The notes under the pieces: generated by a model | The model's database searches: none | Seen by the model: the letters and a program-made list of their open reading frames with translations, nothing else | Told to the model about the DNA's origin: nothing | In this document: piece after piece, positions 53,632 through 63,689 of the stretch | How the letters are laid out: each line of letters begins with the position of its first letter | How positions within the stretch are numbered: the stretch's first letter is position 1 | Made by a program: the position numbers and the translations under genes | NCBI GenBank assembly: GCA_900466475.1 | Contig: UBMI01000007.1 | Coordinates: 514,569-578,568 of the forward strand | Length of the DNA stretch: 64,000 nt | From: Hyphomicrobiales bacterium | Lineage (GTDB): Bacteria; Pseudomonadota; Alphaproteobacteria; Rhizobiales; Rhizobiaceae | Direction: 5' to 3'

Positions 53632-54972
53632 ATGAGCACGACCGAATCCAGCGTATCCTCCATTTTGTTGGACCGTGTTGCTGAATGGCTGACGAATTCT
53701 TCGCTGGCCGGTGACGACCTTGAAAACATCGTGCGCGGCTTCTGTGAGCGGCTCGCGGCCGCCGGCCTGCCGCTCGCGCGCGTACACCTGACCTTCTCGA
53801 TGCTGCACCCGCTCTATGACGCGCTGAGCTTCACCTGGAAGCGCTCGAGCGGCGTGACTATCGAGGGCTTCCGCATGCCGGCCGGCCAGAAGCCGGACCG
53901 TTTTCTGCAAAGCCCCTATTTCTATCTTCTCGACAACAATCTGCAGCATATCCGCCGCCGCATCATGCCTGACGGACCGAGTGAATTTCCGATCTTCGAA
54001 GATCTCAGGCAGGAAAAGGTCACCGATTACCTCGCCTTTGTGCAACCCTTCGGTGACGGGTCGGTGCAGGGCATGATGGGCTCCTGGTCGACCGACAGCC
54101 CGGCCGGCTTTTCCGACGACATGATCGACGCACTGCTGCGCATGCAGAACCATCTGGCGGTCGCCGCCAAGATGGCGGTGCTTGCCAAGCTCGCCAACAA
54201 CATGCTGACCACCTATCTCGGCGGCGATGCCGGCAAGCGCGTTTTGAACGGACAGGTTCGCCGTGGCGATGGTGAGACCATCCGAGCCGCCCTCGTCATG
54301 GCGGATATGCGTGAATCGACCATGTACGCGGAGAAGGAGGGAAGGCAGGCCTACATCGATACGCTGAATCAGTTTTTCGATGCGATCGCTGCGCCATTCA
54401 ACCGCAACGGCGGCGAAATCCTGAGCTTCCTCGGCGACGGCTTCCTCGCCGTCTATCCCTGCGGTCGCCACAAGGATCCGTCCAAAATCGCCTGCGAGGC
54501 AGCGCTTTCCGCCGTCCATCATGCGCAGGCGCGGGTTGCCGAACTGAACAAGGATCGCGAGGCAAAGGGGCTGCCGAAAATCGGCTACGGCATCGGTCTG
54601 CATGTCGGCAACGTCATGTTCGGCAATGTCGGCCTGAAGGATCGTCTTACCTTCTCCGCCTTCGGCTCGGCAGTGAACGAGGTACAGCGTCTACAGGTCC
54701 TGACGAAGAAATATAGCCGCGAGGTTGTCGCGAGCCAGGCCTTTGCCGGCTACTGCGGCGGCGAATGGATCACGCTTGGCGAGGAAAAGCTGCGCGGCAT
54801 CCGTCAGAAGGTGACGGTGCTGCAGCCGCGGGCACCGGCATCTGCAATCCGGGTCGACGAAGGTTTCCGCGAAGCCGTTCAGAACGGCCTTTCGGAAGCC
54901 GAACAGGTCATCATGCTTCACCGCGACAAGAAACAGGTAAAACGCACGCCTATCGAAAAATTCATCCAGTAA
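53632..54972 (+). CDS. Soluble class III adenylate/guanylate cyclase
   Basis: The 446-residue protein has an N-terminal sensory region of about 200 residues typical of rhizobial cyclases (FCERLAAAGLPLARVHLTF, then FEDLRQEKVTDYLAF). A class III catalytic domain follows, with VMADMREST (Asp225), FLGDGFLAVYP (Asp269) and GYGIGLHVGNVMFGNVG. It has no membrane segment. ATG 53632 is one choice; ATG 53614 is also in frame, and neither has a strong ribosome binding site. It would make cAMP or cGMP in answer to an unknown signal. Confidence 0.85.
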   Translation: MSTTESSVSSILLDRVAEWLTNSSLAGDDLENIVRGFCERLAAAGLPLARVHLTFSMLHPLYDALSFTWKRSSGVTIEGFRMPAGQKPDRFLQSPYFYLLDNNLQHIRRRIMPDGPSEFPIFEDLRQEKVTDYLAFVQPFGDGSVQGMMGSWSTDSPAGFSDDMIDALLRMQNHLAVAAKMAVLAKLANNMLTTYLGGDAGKRVLNGQVRRGDGETIRAALVMADMRESTMYAEKEGRQAYIDTLNQFFDAIAAPFNRNGGEILSFLGDGFLAVYPCGRHKDPSKIACEAALSAVHHAQARVAELNKDREAKGLPKIGYGIGLHVGNVMFGNVGLKDRLTFSAFGSAVNEVQRLQVLTKKYSREVVASQAFAGYCGGEWITLGEEKLRGIRQKVTVLQPRAPASAIRVDEGFREAVQNGLSEAEQVIMLHRDKKQVKRTPIEKFIQ

Positions 54973-55080
54973 CTACACGCGAACATTGCAGCGCTTTGGC
55001 CGCTGCGCCGTATATAACAACCCCTGCATCAAGCGCTTTGTAAAACAGGCGCGATGGGTTGCTTTTCCCCATGCCTGTCA

Positions 55081-55100
55081 TCAACTGGACACCCAGTTGA
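55081..55100. promoter_or_regulatory. 20-bp inverted repeat upstream of the peptide importer operon
   Basis: TCAACTGGACACCCAGTTGA has perfect 8-bp arms with a 4-base loop. It lies 55 bases before the ATPase start codon. No T-run follows, so an operator is more likely than a terminator for the cyclase gene. Confidence 0.5.
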
Positions 55101-55155
55101 CGGTACGATAGTGTGCCTTAACGGGAACACATAAGGACTGGGGAATTTCATTGGT

Positions 55156-57045
55156 ATGGCGTCAGCTGCCGATCTGTTGCGTATTGAGAATCTGGACGTC
55201 GCCTTCTCCGTTTTCGGCGACCGGCTGCGTGTCGTAAAGGAAGCCAATCTTCGGATTCTGCCAGGCAAAGTGACCGCCCTCGTCGGCGAGAGCGGCTCCG
55301 GCAAATCTGTTATCAGCCAGTCGATCATGGGCATCCTTCCAGCCCCCGCCCATGCCGGCGGCCGTATCCTGTTTACCGACCCGCTGGATGGCAAGGCCAC
55401 GGATATTCTGTCGCTGTCACGCGACAGCGCCGAGATGCGCGACCTGCGCGGCCGCCGCATGGCGACTATTTTCCAGGAGCCGATGACGTCGCTCTCGCCG
55501 CTCCACACGGTCGGCAACCAGATCAGCGAGGTCTTGCTGATCCACACCAAGGCAGACAAGAAGGAGGCACGCGAGCGCACCGAGGAAATGCTCGGCCTCG
55601 TCGGCTTTTCCAATCCGAAACGCACCTACGACATGTATCCGTTCGAGCTCTCGGGCGGCATGCGGCAGCGCGCGATGATCGCCATGGCGCTGATCTGCAA
55701 GCCGGCGCTGCTGATCGCCGACGAGCCGACCACGGCGCTCGACGTGACGATCCAGGCACAGATCCTCGAACTGCTGCGCGACCTGCAGGCCAAGCTCGGC
55801 ATGGCGATGCTGCTGATCACCCACGACCTCGGCGTCGTCGCCAATATGGCCGACGAAGTGGTGGTCATCTATCACGGCGAGATCATGGAAGCCGGCCCGG
55901 TCGAAGCAATCTTCCGCAACCCGCAACATCCCTATCTCAAGGCCCTCATGGCCGCGGTTCCGCATTTCGACATGAAGCCAGGCGAACGGCTGAAGGCCCT
56001 GCGGGACGTCCCGGTCAATCTGGAATCGCTGATCGGCAAGAAGAAGCCGGTCGAAAAGGAAGCGCCCGGCGTGCTCCTTTCCGTCGCCAATCTTTCCAAG
56101 ACCTACAAGACGCGCAAGCGTAGCTTCTTCGGTGGCCAGGAAGCCACCATCTTGCGCGCTGTCGACGATGTCAGCTTCGATATCCGCCGCGGCGAATGTC
56201 TGGGGCTCGTGGGCGAATCGGGCTGCGGCAAAACGACCGTCAGCAAAATTCTCATGCGCGCGGTCACGCCTGATAGTGGCACGGTGACGTTCAACGACGG
56301 CAAGGATGTGATCGACGTCCTCTCCGTCAAGGGGTCGGAACTGCAGGACCTTCGCACCAAGATCCAGATGGTGTTTCAGGATCCGGTTTCCTCGCTTTCG
56401 CCGCGCATGACGGTGCGCAATATCCTTAGCGAGCCTCTCGAAATCCATGATCGCGGCAACAGTGCCGAGCGCAAGGCCAAAGTCGAGGCGCTGATGGGCG
56501 CGATCGGCCTCGACCGGCGCTATCTCAACCGCTATCCGCACAGTTTCTCCGGCGGCCAACGCCAGCGCATCGGAATTGCCCGCGCGCTCGCTCTCGGCCC
56601 TAAGCTTGTCATCCTTGATGAACCGGTCTCGGCCCTCGACGTATCCGTGCAGGCACAGATCCTCAATCTTCTGAAGGATCTGCAGAAGGAGTTGGGGCTC
56701 ACCTACCTCTTCATCTCGCACAACCTCGCAGTCGTCGACTACATGGCAGACCGCATCGCCGTCATGTGCAAGGGCCGTATTGTCGAGATCGCGCCGCGCG
56801 AAATCATTCTGCGCAATCCGGTTCACCCCTATACCAGGTCATTGCTTGCCGCCGTTCCCTTCCCGGATCTCGACCGGCCGCTCGACTTCAAGGCGCTGCA
56901 GGAAAATGGTGCAGCCGACAAGCAGAACTGGGGCCCGGTCTTCAGGGCGGACCACGATGACGCCTCCGAACTTGCCTTTGCCGATCTCGGCGGCGGCCAT
57001 CTGGTGCGCGCCCGCAAGGGTGCCGATGCGAAGGAACTGGTCTGA
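55156..57045 (+). CDS. Peptide-type ABC transporter ATPase with two fused nucleotide-binding domains
   Basis: The 629-residue protein has two complete ATPase domains of the DppD/DppF type in one chain, as in YejF. Domain 1 has [16 protein letters not shown] and [12 protein letters not shown]; domain 2 has [16 protein letters not shown] and [12 protein letters not shown]. Each is followed by the oligopeptide-type tail ([15 protein letters not shown] and [15 protein letters not shown]). It is the first gene of a four-gene operon. ATG 55156 is the likely start. Its stop overlaps the binding-protein start. Confidence 0.9.
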   Translation: MASAADLLRIENLDVAFSVFGDRLRVVKEANLRILPGKVTALVGESGSGKSVISQSIMGILPAPAHAGGRILFTDPLDGKATDILSLSRDSAEMRDLRGRRMATIFQEPMTSLSPLHTVGNQISEVLLIHTKADKKEARERTEEMLGLVGFSNPKRTYDMYPFELSGGMRQRAMIAMALICKPALLIADEPTTALDVTIQAQILELLRDLQAKLGMAMLLITHDLGVVANMADEVVVIYHGEIMEAGPVEAIFRNPQHPYLKALMAAVPHFDMKPGERLKALRDVPVNLESLIGKKKPVEKEAPGVLLSVANLSKTYKTRKRSFFGGQEATILRAVDDVSFDIRRGECLGLVGESGCGKTTVSKILMRAVTPDSGTVTFNDGKDVIDVLSVKGSELQDLRTKIQMVFQDPVSSLSPRMTVRNILSEPLEIHDRGNSAERKAKVEALMGAIGLDRRYLNRYPHSFSGGQRQRIGIARALALGPKLVILDEPVSALDVSVQAQILNLLKDLQKELGLTYLFISHNLAVVDYMADRIAVMCKGRIVEIAPREIILRNPVHPYTRSLLAAVPFPDLDRPLDFKALQENGAADKQNWGPVFRADHDDASELAFADLGGGHLVRARKGADAKELV

Positions 57046-58949
57046 TGGTGACGCGCCGTATCTTTCTCGGCGGCCTGATCGGCTCGGCCATCGCGCCTTC
57101 GGTGCTCCGGGCACAGCAGCTCGCCGAGCCAGAAATTTTGAGGGCCAGGGTCGCTGACGGCAGTCTGCCGCCAATGGCCGAGCGCATTCCGACTGAGCCG
57201 CGTATCGTCAATCTCAAGGAGATGGGCCGCGTGCCCGGCACCTATGGCGGCAATGTGCGCACCATCATCGGCGGTGTGCGCGATATCCGCTACATGACCG
57301 TCTACGGCTATTCGCGGCTGGTTGGCTACGACACCAAGCTGCAGTTCCAGCCCGATATCCTGCGGGATTTCACCTCGGAGAATGACACTGTCTTCACCTT
57401 CCGGCTGCGCGAGGGGCACAGATGGTCGGACGGTCATCCCTTCACGGCGGAAGCCTTCCGCTACTGGTGGGAAGACGTCATCCTCAACAAGGAACTGACG
57501 CCCGGCGGCGGCGCGCTGGAGCTGCGTCCGCACGGCTCCCTGCCGCGCTTCGAAGTGCTCGACGAGCTGACTGTGCGCTACAGCTGGGACAAGCCCAACC
57601 CGGTTTTCCTGTCGGCGCTTGCCGGACCTCTGCCGCTCGTTATCTATGGCCCAGGCCACTACCTGAAACAGTTCCACAAGGGCTTTCAGGACAAGGCCAA
57701 GCTTGAAGAGCTGATGAAGAAGAACCGCGCCAAGAAATGGGCCGACCTGCACATCAAGATGGCGCTCGCTTCCCGGCCCAACAATCCCGATCTGCCGACG
57801 CTCGATCCCTGGCAGAACCGCACGGCGCCGCCGGCCGACCAGTTCGTCTTCGAGCGTAATGCCTTCTTTCACCGCGTCGACGAGAATGGCATGCAACTGC
57901 CCTATCTCGATCGCTTCATCCTGAACGTCTCGTCTTCCTCGATCATCGCCGCCAAGGCCGGCGCGGGCGAATCCGACCTGCAGGCGACGGGCATCGACTT
58001 CAATGACTACACCTTCCTGAAAGAGGCGGAAAAGCGCTTCGCTGTGAAGGTCAATCTCTGGAAAGTGGCGCGCGGCTCGCGCATCACGCTGTTGCCGAAC
58101 CTCAATGTCGCCGACGAAACCTGGCGCGCGCTGTTCCGCGACGTACGCTTCCGCCGAGCGCTGTCGCTGGCAATCGATCGGCATGAGATCAACATGGTGG
58201 CCTTCTACGGCCTCGGCAAGGCGAGTGCCGATACGGTGCTGCCGGAAAGTCCGCTCTTCAAACCGGAATATGCCGACGCCTATGTGAATTTCGACCCTGA
58301 CACAGCCAATAAGCTGCTCGACGAACTCGGCCTCGACAAGCGCGACAGCGATGGGATCCGCCTGCTGCCTGATGGACGCCGCGCCGAGATCACCGTCGAG
58401 ACAGCCGGCGAGAGCAATCTCGACACGGACGTTCTGGAACTCGTGCACGATCACTGGGCCAATATCGGTCTGGCGCTCTTCACCCGCACCTCGCAGCGCG
58501 ACGTCTTCCGCAATCGCGCCATGAGCGGTTCGATCATGATGTCGATCTGGTACGGGCTGGATAACGGCGTGCCGACCGCCGACATGTCTCCCTATGGACT
58601 AGCCCCTACGCTGGATGACCAGCTTCAATGGCCGCTCTGGGGCATGTACTATCTTTCGGCCGGTCAGGAGGGCAAGGCGCCCGATCTGCCGGAGGCGGCC
58701 GAGCTTGTGGATCTCCTCAACCAGTGGGGCGCAAGTGCTACGACGGAAGAGCGTGAGGTTATCTGGCACAAGATGCTGTCCCTCTATACCCAGCAGGTCT
58801 TTTCGATCGGCCTCATCAACAGCACGCTGCAACCGATCCTCAGATCCGCCAAAATGCAGAACGTGCCGGAGCACGCGCTCTACGGCTTCGATCCGACCTC
58901 CTTCCTCGGCGTCTACATGCCGGACACCTTCTGGTTCAAGGAGGCCTGA
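57045..58949 (+). CDS. Peptide-type ABC transporter substrate-binding protein (family 5)
   Basis: The 634-residue binding protein has a leader TRRIFLGGLIGSAIAPSVL resembling a twin-arginine (Tat) signal (TRRxFL). The body has the SBP_bac_5 signatures VFTFRLREGHRWSDGHPFTA and FRRALSLAIDRHEI. The substrate may be a peptide, an opine or another oligomer. The start codon overlaps the ATPase stop (TGATG). Its length is greater than for DppA, which is typical of rhizobial YejA-like proteins. Confidence 0.87.
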   Translation: MVTRRIFLGGLIGSAIAPSVLRAQQLAEPEILRARVADGSLPPMAERIPTEPRIVNLKEMGRVPGTYGGNVRTIIGGVRDIRYMTVYGYSRLVGYDTKLQFQPDILRDFTSENDTVFTFRLREGHRWSDGHPFTAEAFRYWWEDVILNKELTPGGGALELRPHGSLPRFEVLDELTVRYSWDKPNPVFLSALAGPLPLVIYGPGHYLKQFHKGFQDKAKLEELMKKNRAKKWADLHIKMALASRPNNPDLPTLDPWQNRTAPPADQFVFERNAFFHRVDENGMQLPYLDRFILNVSSSSIIAAKAGAGESDLQATGIDFNDYTFLKEAEKRFAVKVNLWKVARGSRITLLPNLNVADETWRALFRDVRFRRALSLAIDRHEINMVAFYGLGKASADTVLPESPLFKPEYADAYVNFDPDTANKLLDELGLDKRDSDGIRLLPDGRRAEITVETAGESNLDTDVLELVHDHWANIGLALFTRTSQRDVFRNRAMSGSIMMSIWYGLDNGVPTADMSPYGLAPTLDDQLQWPLWGMYYLSAGQEGKAPDLPEAAELVDLLNQWGASATTEEREVIWHKMLSLYTQQVFSIGLINSTLQPILRSAKMQNVPEHALYGFDPTSFLGVYMPDTFWFKEA

Positions 58950-58952
58950 GCG

Positions 58953-59951
58953 ATGATCCGCTATATCCTCTGGCGTATCGCCGCCATGGTGCCGACCCTG
59001 CTCGTAATATCGGCGCTGGTCTTCGTCATCATCGAACTGCCGCCCGGCGACTTCTTCGAAAGCCAGATCGCCGAACTGCGCGCCCAGGGCGAGACCGCAA
59101 ACCTGCAGGAAATCGAGGAGTTGCGCCATCAATACGGCTTCGACCAGCCGGAGATCGTGCGCTACTTCTTCTGGGTCGGGGGCATGCTGCATGGCGATTT
59201 CGGCTATTCCTTCGAATATCAGCTGCCGGTTTCCGACGTGGTGGGCGACCGATTGTGGCTGACGATCCTCGTCTCCTTCACGACCATCCTTCTAACCTGG
59301 CTGATTGCCTTCCCGATCGGCATTTATTCGGCAACCCATCAATATAGCTGGGGCGATTACGGCCTGACCTTCCTCGGCCTGCTCGGCATTGCAATTCCGA
59401 ACTTCATGCTGGCGCTGATCCTGATGTATTTCGCCAATGTCTGGTTCGGTCTTTCCATCGGCCATCTGATGGACCAGCAATATCTCAACCAGCCGATGAG
59501 CTGGGAAAAGGCGAAGTCGATCCTCGCGCATCTCTGGATTCCCGTCATCATCGTCGGCACGGCTGGTACGGCCGGCATGATCCGCCGCCTGCGCGCCAAT
59601 CTGCTCGACGAGATGCAGAAGCAATATGTGACGACAGCGCGCGCCAAGGGCCTGCATCCGATGCGGGCGCTGGTCAAATATCCCCTGCGCATGGCGCTCA
59701 ACTTCTTTGTCGCAGATATCGGCTCGATCCTGCCGTCGATCATTTCGGGTGCGGAAATCGTCGCCATCGTTCTATCGCTGGAAACGACCGGGCCGATGCT
59801 GATCAAGGCGCTGCAAAGCCAGGACATGTACCTTGCCGGCTCCTTCCTGATGTTCCTCGCTTTCCTGAACGTCATCGGCGTCTTGATTTCCGATATTGCC
59901 CTTGGCTTCCTCGATCCCCGCATCCGTCTGCAAGGCAGGAGCACCAAATAA
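58953..59951 (+). CDS. Peptide-type ABC transporter permease (DppB-like)
   Basis: The 332-residue permease starts MIRYILWRIAAMVPTLLVIS, the DppB/YejB N-terminal helix. It has six helices and the EAA loop region QYVTTARAKGLHPMRALVK. It is the first of two membrane subunits, 3 bases after the binding-protein gene. Its stop overlaps the next start (TAATG). Confidence 0.9.
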   Translation: MIRYILWRIAAMVPTLLVISALVFVIIELPPGDFFESQIAELRAQGETANLQEIEELRHQYGFDQPEIVRYFFWVGGMLHGDFGYSFEYQLPVSDVVGDRLWLTILVSFTTILLTWLIAFPIGIYSATHQYSWGDYGLTFLGLLGIAIPNFMLALILMYFANVWFGLSIGHLMDQQYLNQPMSWEKAKSILAHLWIPVIIVGTAGTAGMIRRLRANLLDEMQKQYVTTARAKGLHPMRALVKYPLRMALNFFVADIGSILPSIISGAEIVAIVLSLETTGPMLIKALQSQDMYLAGSFLMFLAFLNVIGVLISDIALGFLDPRIRLQGRSTK

Positions 59952-61126
59952 TGTCGCCCCTACCCGCGCCCGGTGCGCCGCTGCCGCACTATGTTTCGAC
60001 TGCCCCGTTTGATCCGATCGCAACGGAGACGATGACCTCGGCACAGTCGCGTATCCACCTTGCCTCGCAGAAGCAGCTCATGTGGTGGAAGTTCAAGCGC
60101 CACAAGCTGGCGCTGGCTTCAGGCATTTTCCTTGCCGCCGTCTACCTGATGATCTTGATCGTGGAGTTCCTGGCGCCTTACGGGCTCCATACCCGCAACG
60201 TCGATTTCATCCATTCGCCGCCACAGCGCGTCCATCTTTTCGACAGCGAGGGCAATTTCGTCGGTCCGTTCGTCTATGGACGGCAGATGACGCTCGATAT
60301 CGATACGCTGCACCGGCTATACAGCGACAAGCAAAACGACATCCAGCCGATCCGCTTTTTCTGCCGTGGTGATGGCTACAAGTTTTGGGGGCTCGTCGCC
60401 GCCAACTATCATCTTGTATGCCCGGCGATCGGTGGACAGATGTTCCTGCTCGGAACCGATCGTCTCGGCCGTGACGTGCTGTCGCGTATCCTTTACGGCG
60501 CCAGAATCTCGCTCACCATCGGCCTGATCGGGATCTCCATCAGTTTCGTGCTCGGCATCGTCATCGGCGGGCTCGCCGGCTATTGGGGCGGCATCTTCGA
60601 TCTTGTCGTGCAGCGACTGATCGAAGTCCTGCAATCCCTTCCATCGCTGCCGCTCTGGATGGCGTTGGCTGCCATCATGCCAGTGACCTGGAGCCCGATC
60701 GTCATCTATTTCGGCATCACCGTCATCCTTGGCATTATCGACTGGACGGGGCTTGCACGCGCCGTGCGCTCCAAACTTCTGGCCTTGCGCGAGGAAGATT
60801 ATGTGCAGGCCGCCCAGCTTATGGGGGCTAGCACACCGCGCGTCATTGGCCGGCATCTGGTGCCGGGCTTCATGTCGCATCTGATAGCATCCGCCACCAT
60901 CTCCATTCCGGGCATGATCCTCGGCGAGACGGCGCTTTCCTTCCTCGGCCTCGGCCTCCGGCCACCCATTACCAGCTGGGGCATCCTGCTGACGGAGGCC
61001 AAGAGCGTCAGCGTCATCGCCTTCTATCCGTGGCTGCTGTTTCCGATCGTTCCGGTAGTCCTGGTGATTTTGGCATTCAATTTTCTGGGAGACGGCTTGC
61101 GCGATGCGGCAGATCCCTACAAATAG
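59951..61126 (+). CDS. Peptide-type ABC transporter permease (DppC/YejE-like)
   Basis: The 391-residue permease has a long N-terminal extension and periplasmic segment before the transport core, as in YejE. FLLGTDRLGRDVLSRILYGA and the EAA loop DYVQAAQLMGASTPRVIGRH are diagnostic. It completes the importer with the fused ATPase, the binding protein and the DppB-like subunit. The next gene, a glycosyltransferase, is 95 bases away on the same strand. Confidence 0.9.
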   Translation: MSPLPAPGAPLPHYVSTAPFDPIATETMTSAQSRIHLASQKQLMWWKFKRHKLALASGIFLAAVYLMILIVEFLAPYGLHTRNVDFIHSPPQRVHLFDSEGNFVGPFVYGRQMTLDIDTLHRLYSDKQNDIQPIRFFCRGDGYKFWGLVAANYHLVCPAIGGQMFLLGTDRLGRDVLSRILYGARISLTIGLIGISISFVLGIVIGGLAGYWGGIFDLVVQRLIEVLQSLPSLPLWMALAAIMPVTWSPIVIYFGITVILGIIDWTGLARAVRSKLLALREEDYVQAAQLMGASTPRVIGRHLVPGFMSHLIASATISIPGMILGETALSFLGLGLRPPITSWGILLTEAKSVSVIAFYPWLLFPIVPVVLVILAFNFLGDGLRDAADPYK

Positions 61127-61221
61127 CGGTGAATTCGGCGGGGTGTTTCACCTCCGCCGCATCGTGGCCTCCGGCATGCGGGGGTGGTAGAAGTATGTCG
61201 TCCACCTCAAGGGGCACACCG

Positions 61222-62430
61222 ATGGCCAGACGTCTCGAAGATGCGCGCATCCTCATGTACAGCCATGATACATTCGGCCTTGGCCACCTGCGCCGCTGCC
61301 GGGCGATCGCCCATGCCCTCGTCGAGGATTATCGCGGCCTGAATATTCTGATCATATCGGGCGCAACGATTGCCGGTGCCTTCGACTACCGTGCCCGAGT
61401 CGACTTCGTTAAAATCCCGAGCGTCATCAAGCTGCGAAACGGCGAATATACGTCACTCGCCAGCCATATCGACCTTCAGGATACGCTGAAGATGCGCGAA
61501 TCGAGCATCCGGCACACCGCCGAGACCTTTCAGCCTGACATCTTCATCGTTGACAAGGAGCCGATGGGGCTAAAAGGCGAGGTCGAGGAAACGCTCGCCT
61601 ATCTCAAAGCTCGCGGCACCACTCTGGTGCTGGGCCTTCGCGAGGTCATGGACGCGCCACATCTGCTCGAAGCCGAGTGGAAGAAAAACGGCATCATGCA
61701 GAAGATCGATCAGTATTACGACAGTATCTGGGTCTATGGACCACCGGATTTCTACGACCCGCTGGTCGGCCTCGACGTGCCCTCGGGCGTCCGCCGCAAG
61801 ATGGATTTCGTCGGCTTCCTGCAGCGCAGCGTTTCCAAGGGCAAGAACTCGCTGAATGCCCGCAAGGACGACTATATCCTGGTGACGACCGGCGGCGGCG
61901 GTGATGGCTCCGATCTCGTCCACGACGTCATGAACGCCTATGAGGCCGACGAGACGCTGACACAGAAAGCGCTTGTCGTGCTCGGTCCCTATATGCCGGC
62001 CGCCGAGCGCGCGAAACTCGTGCGCAAGGGCGAGAACATTCCCTATATCGAGGTGATCGAGTTCGACAATCACATGGAAGAATTGATCGACGGTGCCACT
62101 GCCGTTGTCGCCATGGGTGGTTACAACACCTATTGCGAGATCCTCTCCTTCGACAAGCCCGCCCTTATCGTCCCGCGCGTCGCCCCGCGCGAGGAGCAGC
62201 TTCTGCGTGCCCGCCGCGCCAGCGAACTCGGCCTGGTCGACATGCTGCTGCCGGAGCAATCCGGAGACCCGACTATCATGGCCGAAACGCTGAAGCGCCT
62301 ACCCTCACGGCTTCCGCCATCGAAAAGCGGCAGCAACATGCACCTGGAGGGGCTGAATCAGATTTCCCGCACGGTTGGTGGATGGCTGGACGGCCGTGGA
62401 CGCCACCTTTCTCTCGTGGGCGCAGAATAA
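61222..62430 (+). CDS. MurG/GT28-like glycosyltransferase
   Basis: The 402-residue GT-B protein has an N-terminal acceptor domain starting ARILMYSHDTFGLGHLRRCR and a C-terminal donor half with VAMGGYNTYCEILSFDKPAL and PREEQLLRA, as in MurG/UGT-type enzymes and the archaeal-type PseG-like fold. Acceptor and sugar are unknown. ATG 61222 is used; ATG 61195 is also in frame. It is the first of three consecutive glycosyltransferase genes. Confidence 0.78.
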   Translation: MARRLEDARILMYSHDTFGLGHLRRCRAIAHALVEDYRGLNILIISGATIAGAFDYRARVDFVKIPSVIKLRNGEYTSLASHIDLQDTLKMRESSIRHTAETFQPDIFIVDKEPMGLKGEVEETLAYLKARGTTLVLGLREVMDAPHLLEAEWKKNGIMQKIDQYYDSIWVYGPPDFYDPLVGLDVPSGVRRKMDFVGFLQRSVSKGKNSLNARKDDYILVTTGGGGDGSDLVHDVMNAYEADETLTQKALVVLGPYMPAAERAKLVRKGENIPYIEVIEFDNHMEELIDGATAVVAMGGYNTYCEILSFDKPALIVPRVAPREEQLLRARRASELGLVDMLLPEQSGDPTIMAETLKRLPSRLPPSKSGSNMHLEGLNQISRTVGGWLDGRGRHLSLVGAE

Positions 62431-62441
62431 AGAGCCTTCCT

Positions 62442-63689
62442 TTGCCGCCACGCCGCAAGATTCTCGTCGTGCTGAAAGGCTATCCCCGCCTTTCGGAAAC
62501 CTTCATCGCCCAGGAATTGCTCGGCCTCGAAAAGGCCGGCTTCGACCTGACGCTGATCTCCATGCGTCGACCGACCGACAAGAAGCGTCATCCCGTGCAT
62601 GACGAAATCAAGGCGCGCGTCGTCTATCTGCCGGAATATCTGCACGAAGAGCCGATCCGCGTGTTGAAAGGTCTTTTCGCCGGTTTTTCCAGACCAGGCT
62701 TCGGCGCACTGATGAAACGGTTCTTCGCCGATCTACCGCGCGATATCTCCCGCAATCGTTTCCGCAGGCTCGGCCAGGCGCTGGTACTGGCGCGCGAATG
62801 GCCCGACAAGGGGGAGTGGCTGCATGCCCATTTCATCCATACACCTGCCTCAGTGACCGAATATGCGAGCATCCTGACGGGCACGCCTTGGACCTGCTCG
62901 GCCCATGCCAAGGATATCTGGACTTCGCCCGACTGGGACCTTGGCCAGAAGCTCGGAAGTGCCCGCTGGGCAGTCACCTGTACCCGCAGCGGCTACGAAC
63001 ACATGAAAGGGCTGACGGCGCGCAAGGATGCGGTACATCTGAGTTATCACGGCCTCGACCTCGCCCGCTTCGGCCATTTTGCAGGCGAGCGCTCGAACCG
63101 CGATGGCAGCGATTCCGCCGATCCCGCCTTCATTCTCAGCGTCGGCCGGGCGGTGGAAAAGAAAGGCTATGACGTGCTGCTGCGCGCCCTTGCCCTGCTG
63201 CCTCGGGAAATCAACTGGCGCATGGATCATATCGGCGGCGGCGAGGAGCTTTCCAAGCTGAAAAAGCTCGCCGCTGAACTCGGCCTTGCCGACCGTATCA
63301 CCTGGAAGGGTGCACTGGCGCAGGAAGACGTGCTCGATCACTATCGCCGCGCCGACATCTTCGCGCTTGCCTGCCGCATCGCCGCCAATGGCGACCGCGA
63401 CGGGCTGCCGAATGTGCTCGTCGAAGCATCCAGCCAGCGACTCGTCTGTCTCTCCACCAATGTTTCAGGCGTGCCGGAGCTGCTGAGCGATGGCGAAAAC
63501 GGCCTTGTCGTGCCACCGGAAGACCCGGCAGCCCTTGCAAAAGCGCTTGAGACGGCGATCCGCAATCCCGATCTGCGCAAGCGGCTGGGGGATGCGGCCG
63601 AAGAGCGCGTGCGCGGCCATTTCGATTATCACTCCAGCATCCGGCAGTTGAGCGGCCTGTTCGAGGCAGAATGGCAGAAGGCGTCATGA
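62442..63689 (+). CDS. Family 4 glycosyltransferase
   Basis: The 415-residue enzyme has a start at TTG 62442 (PPRRKILVVLKGYPRLSETF), since no ATG or GTG precedes it downstream of the previous stop. The GT4 donor motifs are visible: ILSVGRAVEKKGYDVLLRAL, DIFALACRIAANGDRDGLPN and LVEASSQRLVCLSTNVSG. KGYPRLSETFIAQE is typical of exopolysaccharide and lipopolysaccharide enzymes. It begins 11 bases after the preceding glycosyltransferase, and its stop overlaps the next start (ATGA). Confidence 0.82.
   Translation: MPPRRKILVVLKGYPRLSETFIAQELLGLEKAGFDLTLISMRRPTDKKRHPVHDEIKARVVYLPEYLHEEPIRVLKGLFAGFSRPGFGALMKRFFADLPRDISRNRFRRLGQALVLAREWPDKGEWLHAHFIHTPASVTEYASILTGTPWTCSAHAKDIWTSPDWDLGQKLGSARWAVTCTRSGYEHMKGLTARKDAVHLSYHGLDLARFGHFAGERSNRDGSDSADPAFILSVGRAVEKKGYDVLLRALALLPREINWRMDHIGGGEELSKLKKLAAELGLADRITWKGALAQEDVLDHYRRADIFALACRIAANGDRDGLPNVLVEASSQRLVCLSTNVSGVPELLSDGENGLVVPPEDPAALAKALETAIRNPDLRKRLGDAAEERVRGHFDYHSSIRQLSGLFEAEWQKAS

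Noticed and set aside
56829..58454. 541-codon minus-strand open frame opposite the peptide-binding protein gene
   Set aside because: Antisense shadow; the plus-strand gene has a signal peptide and family motifs, this frame has none.
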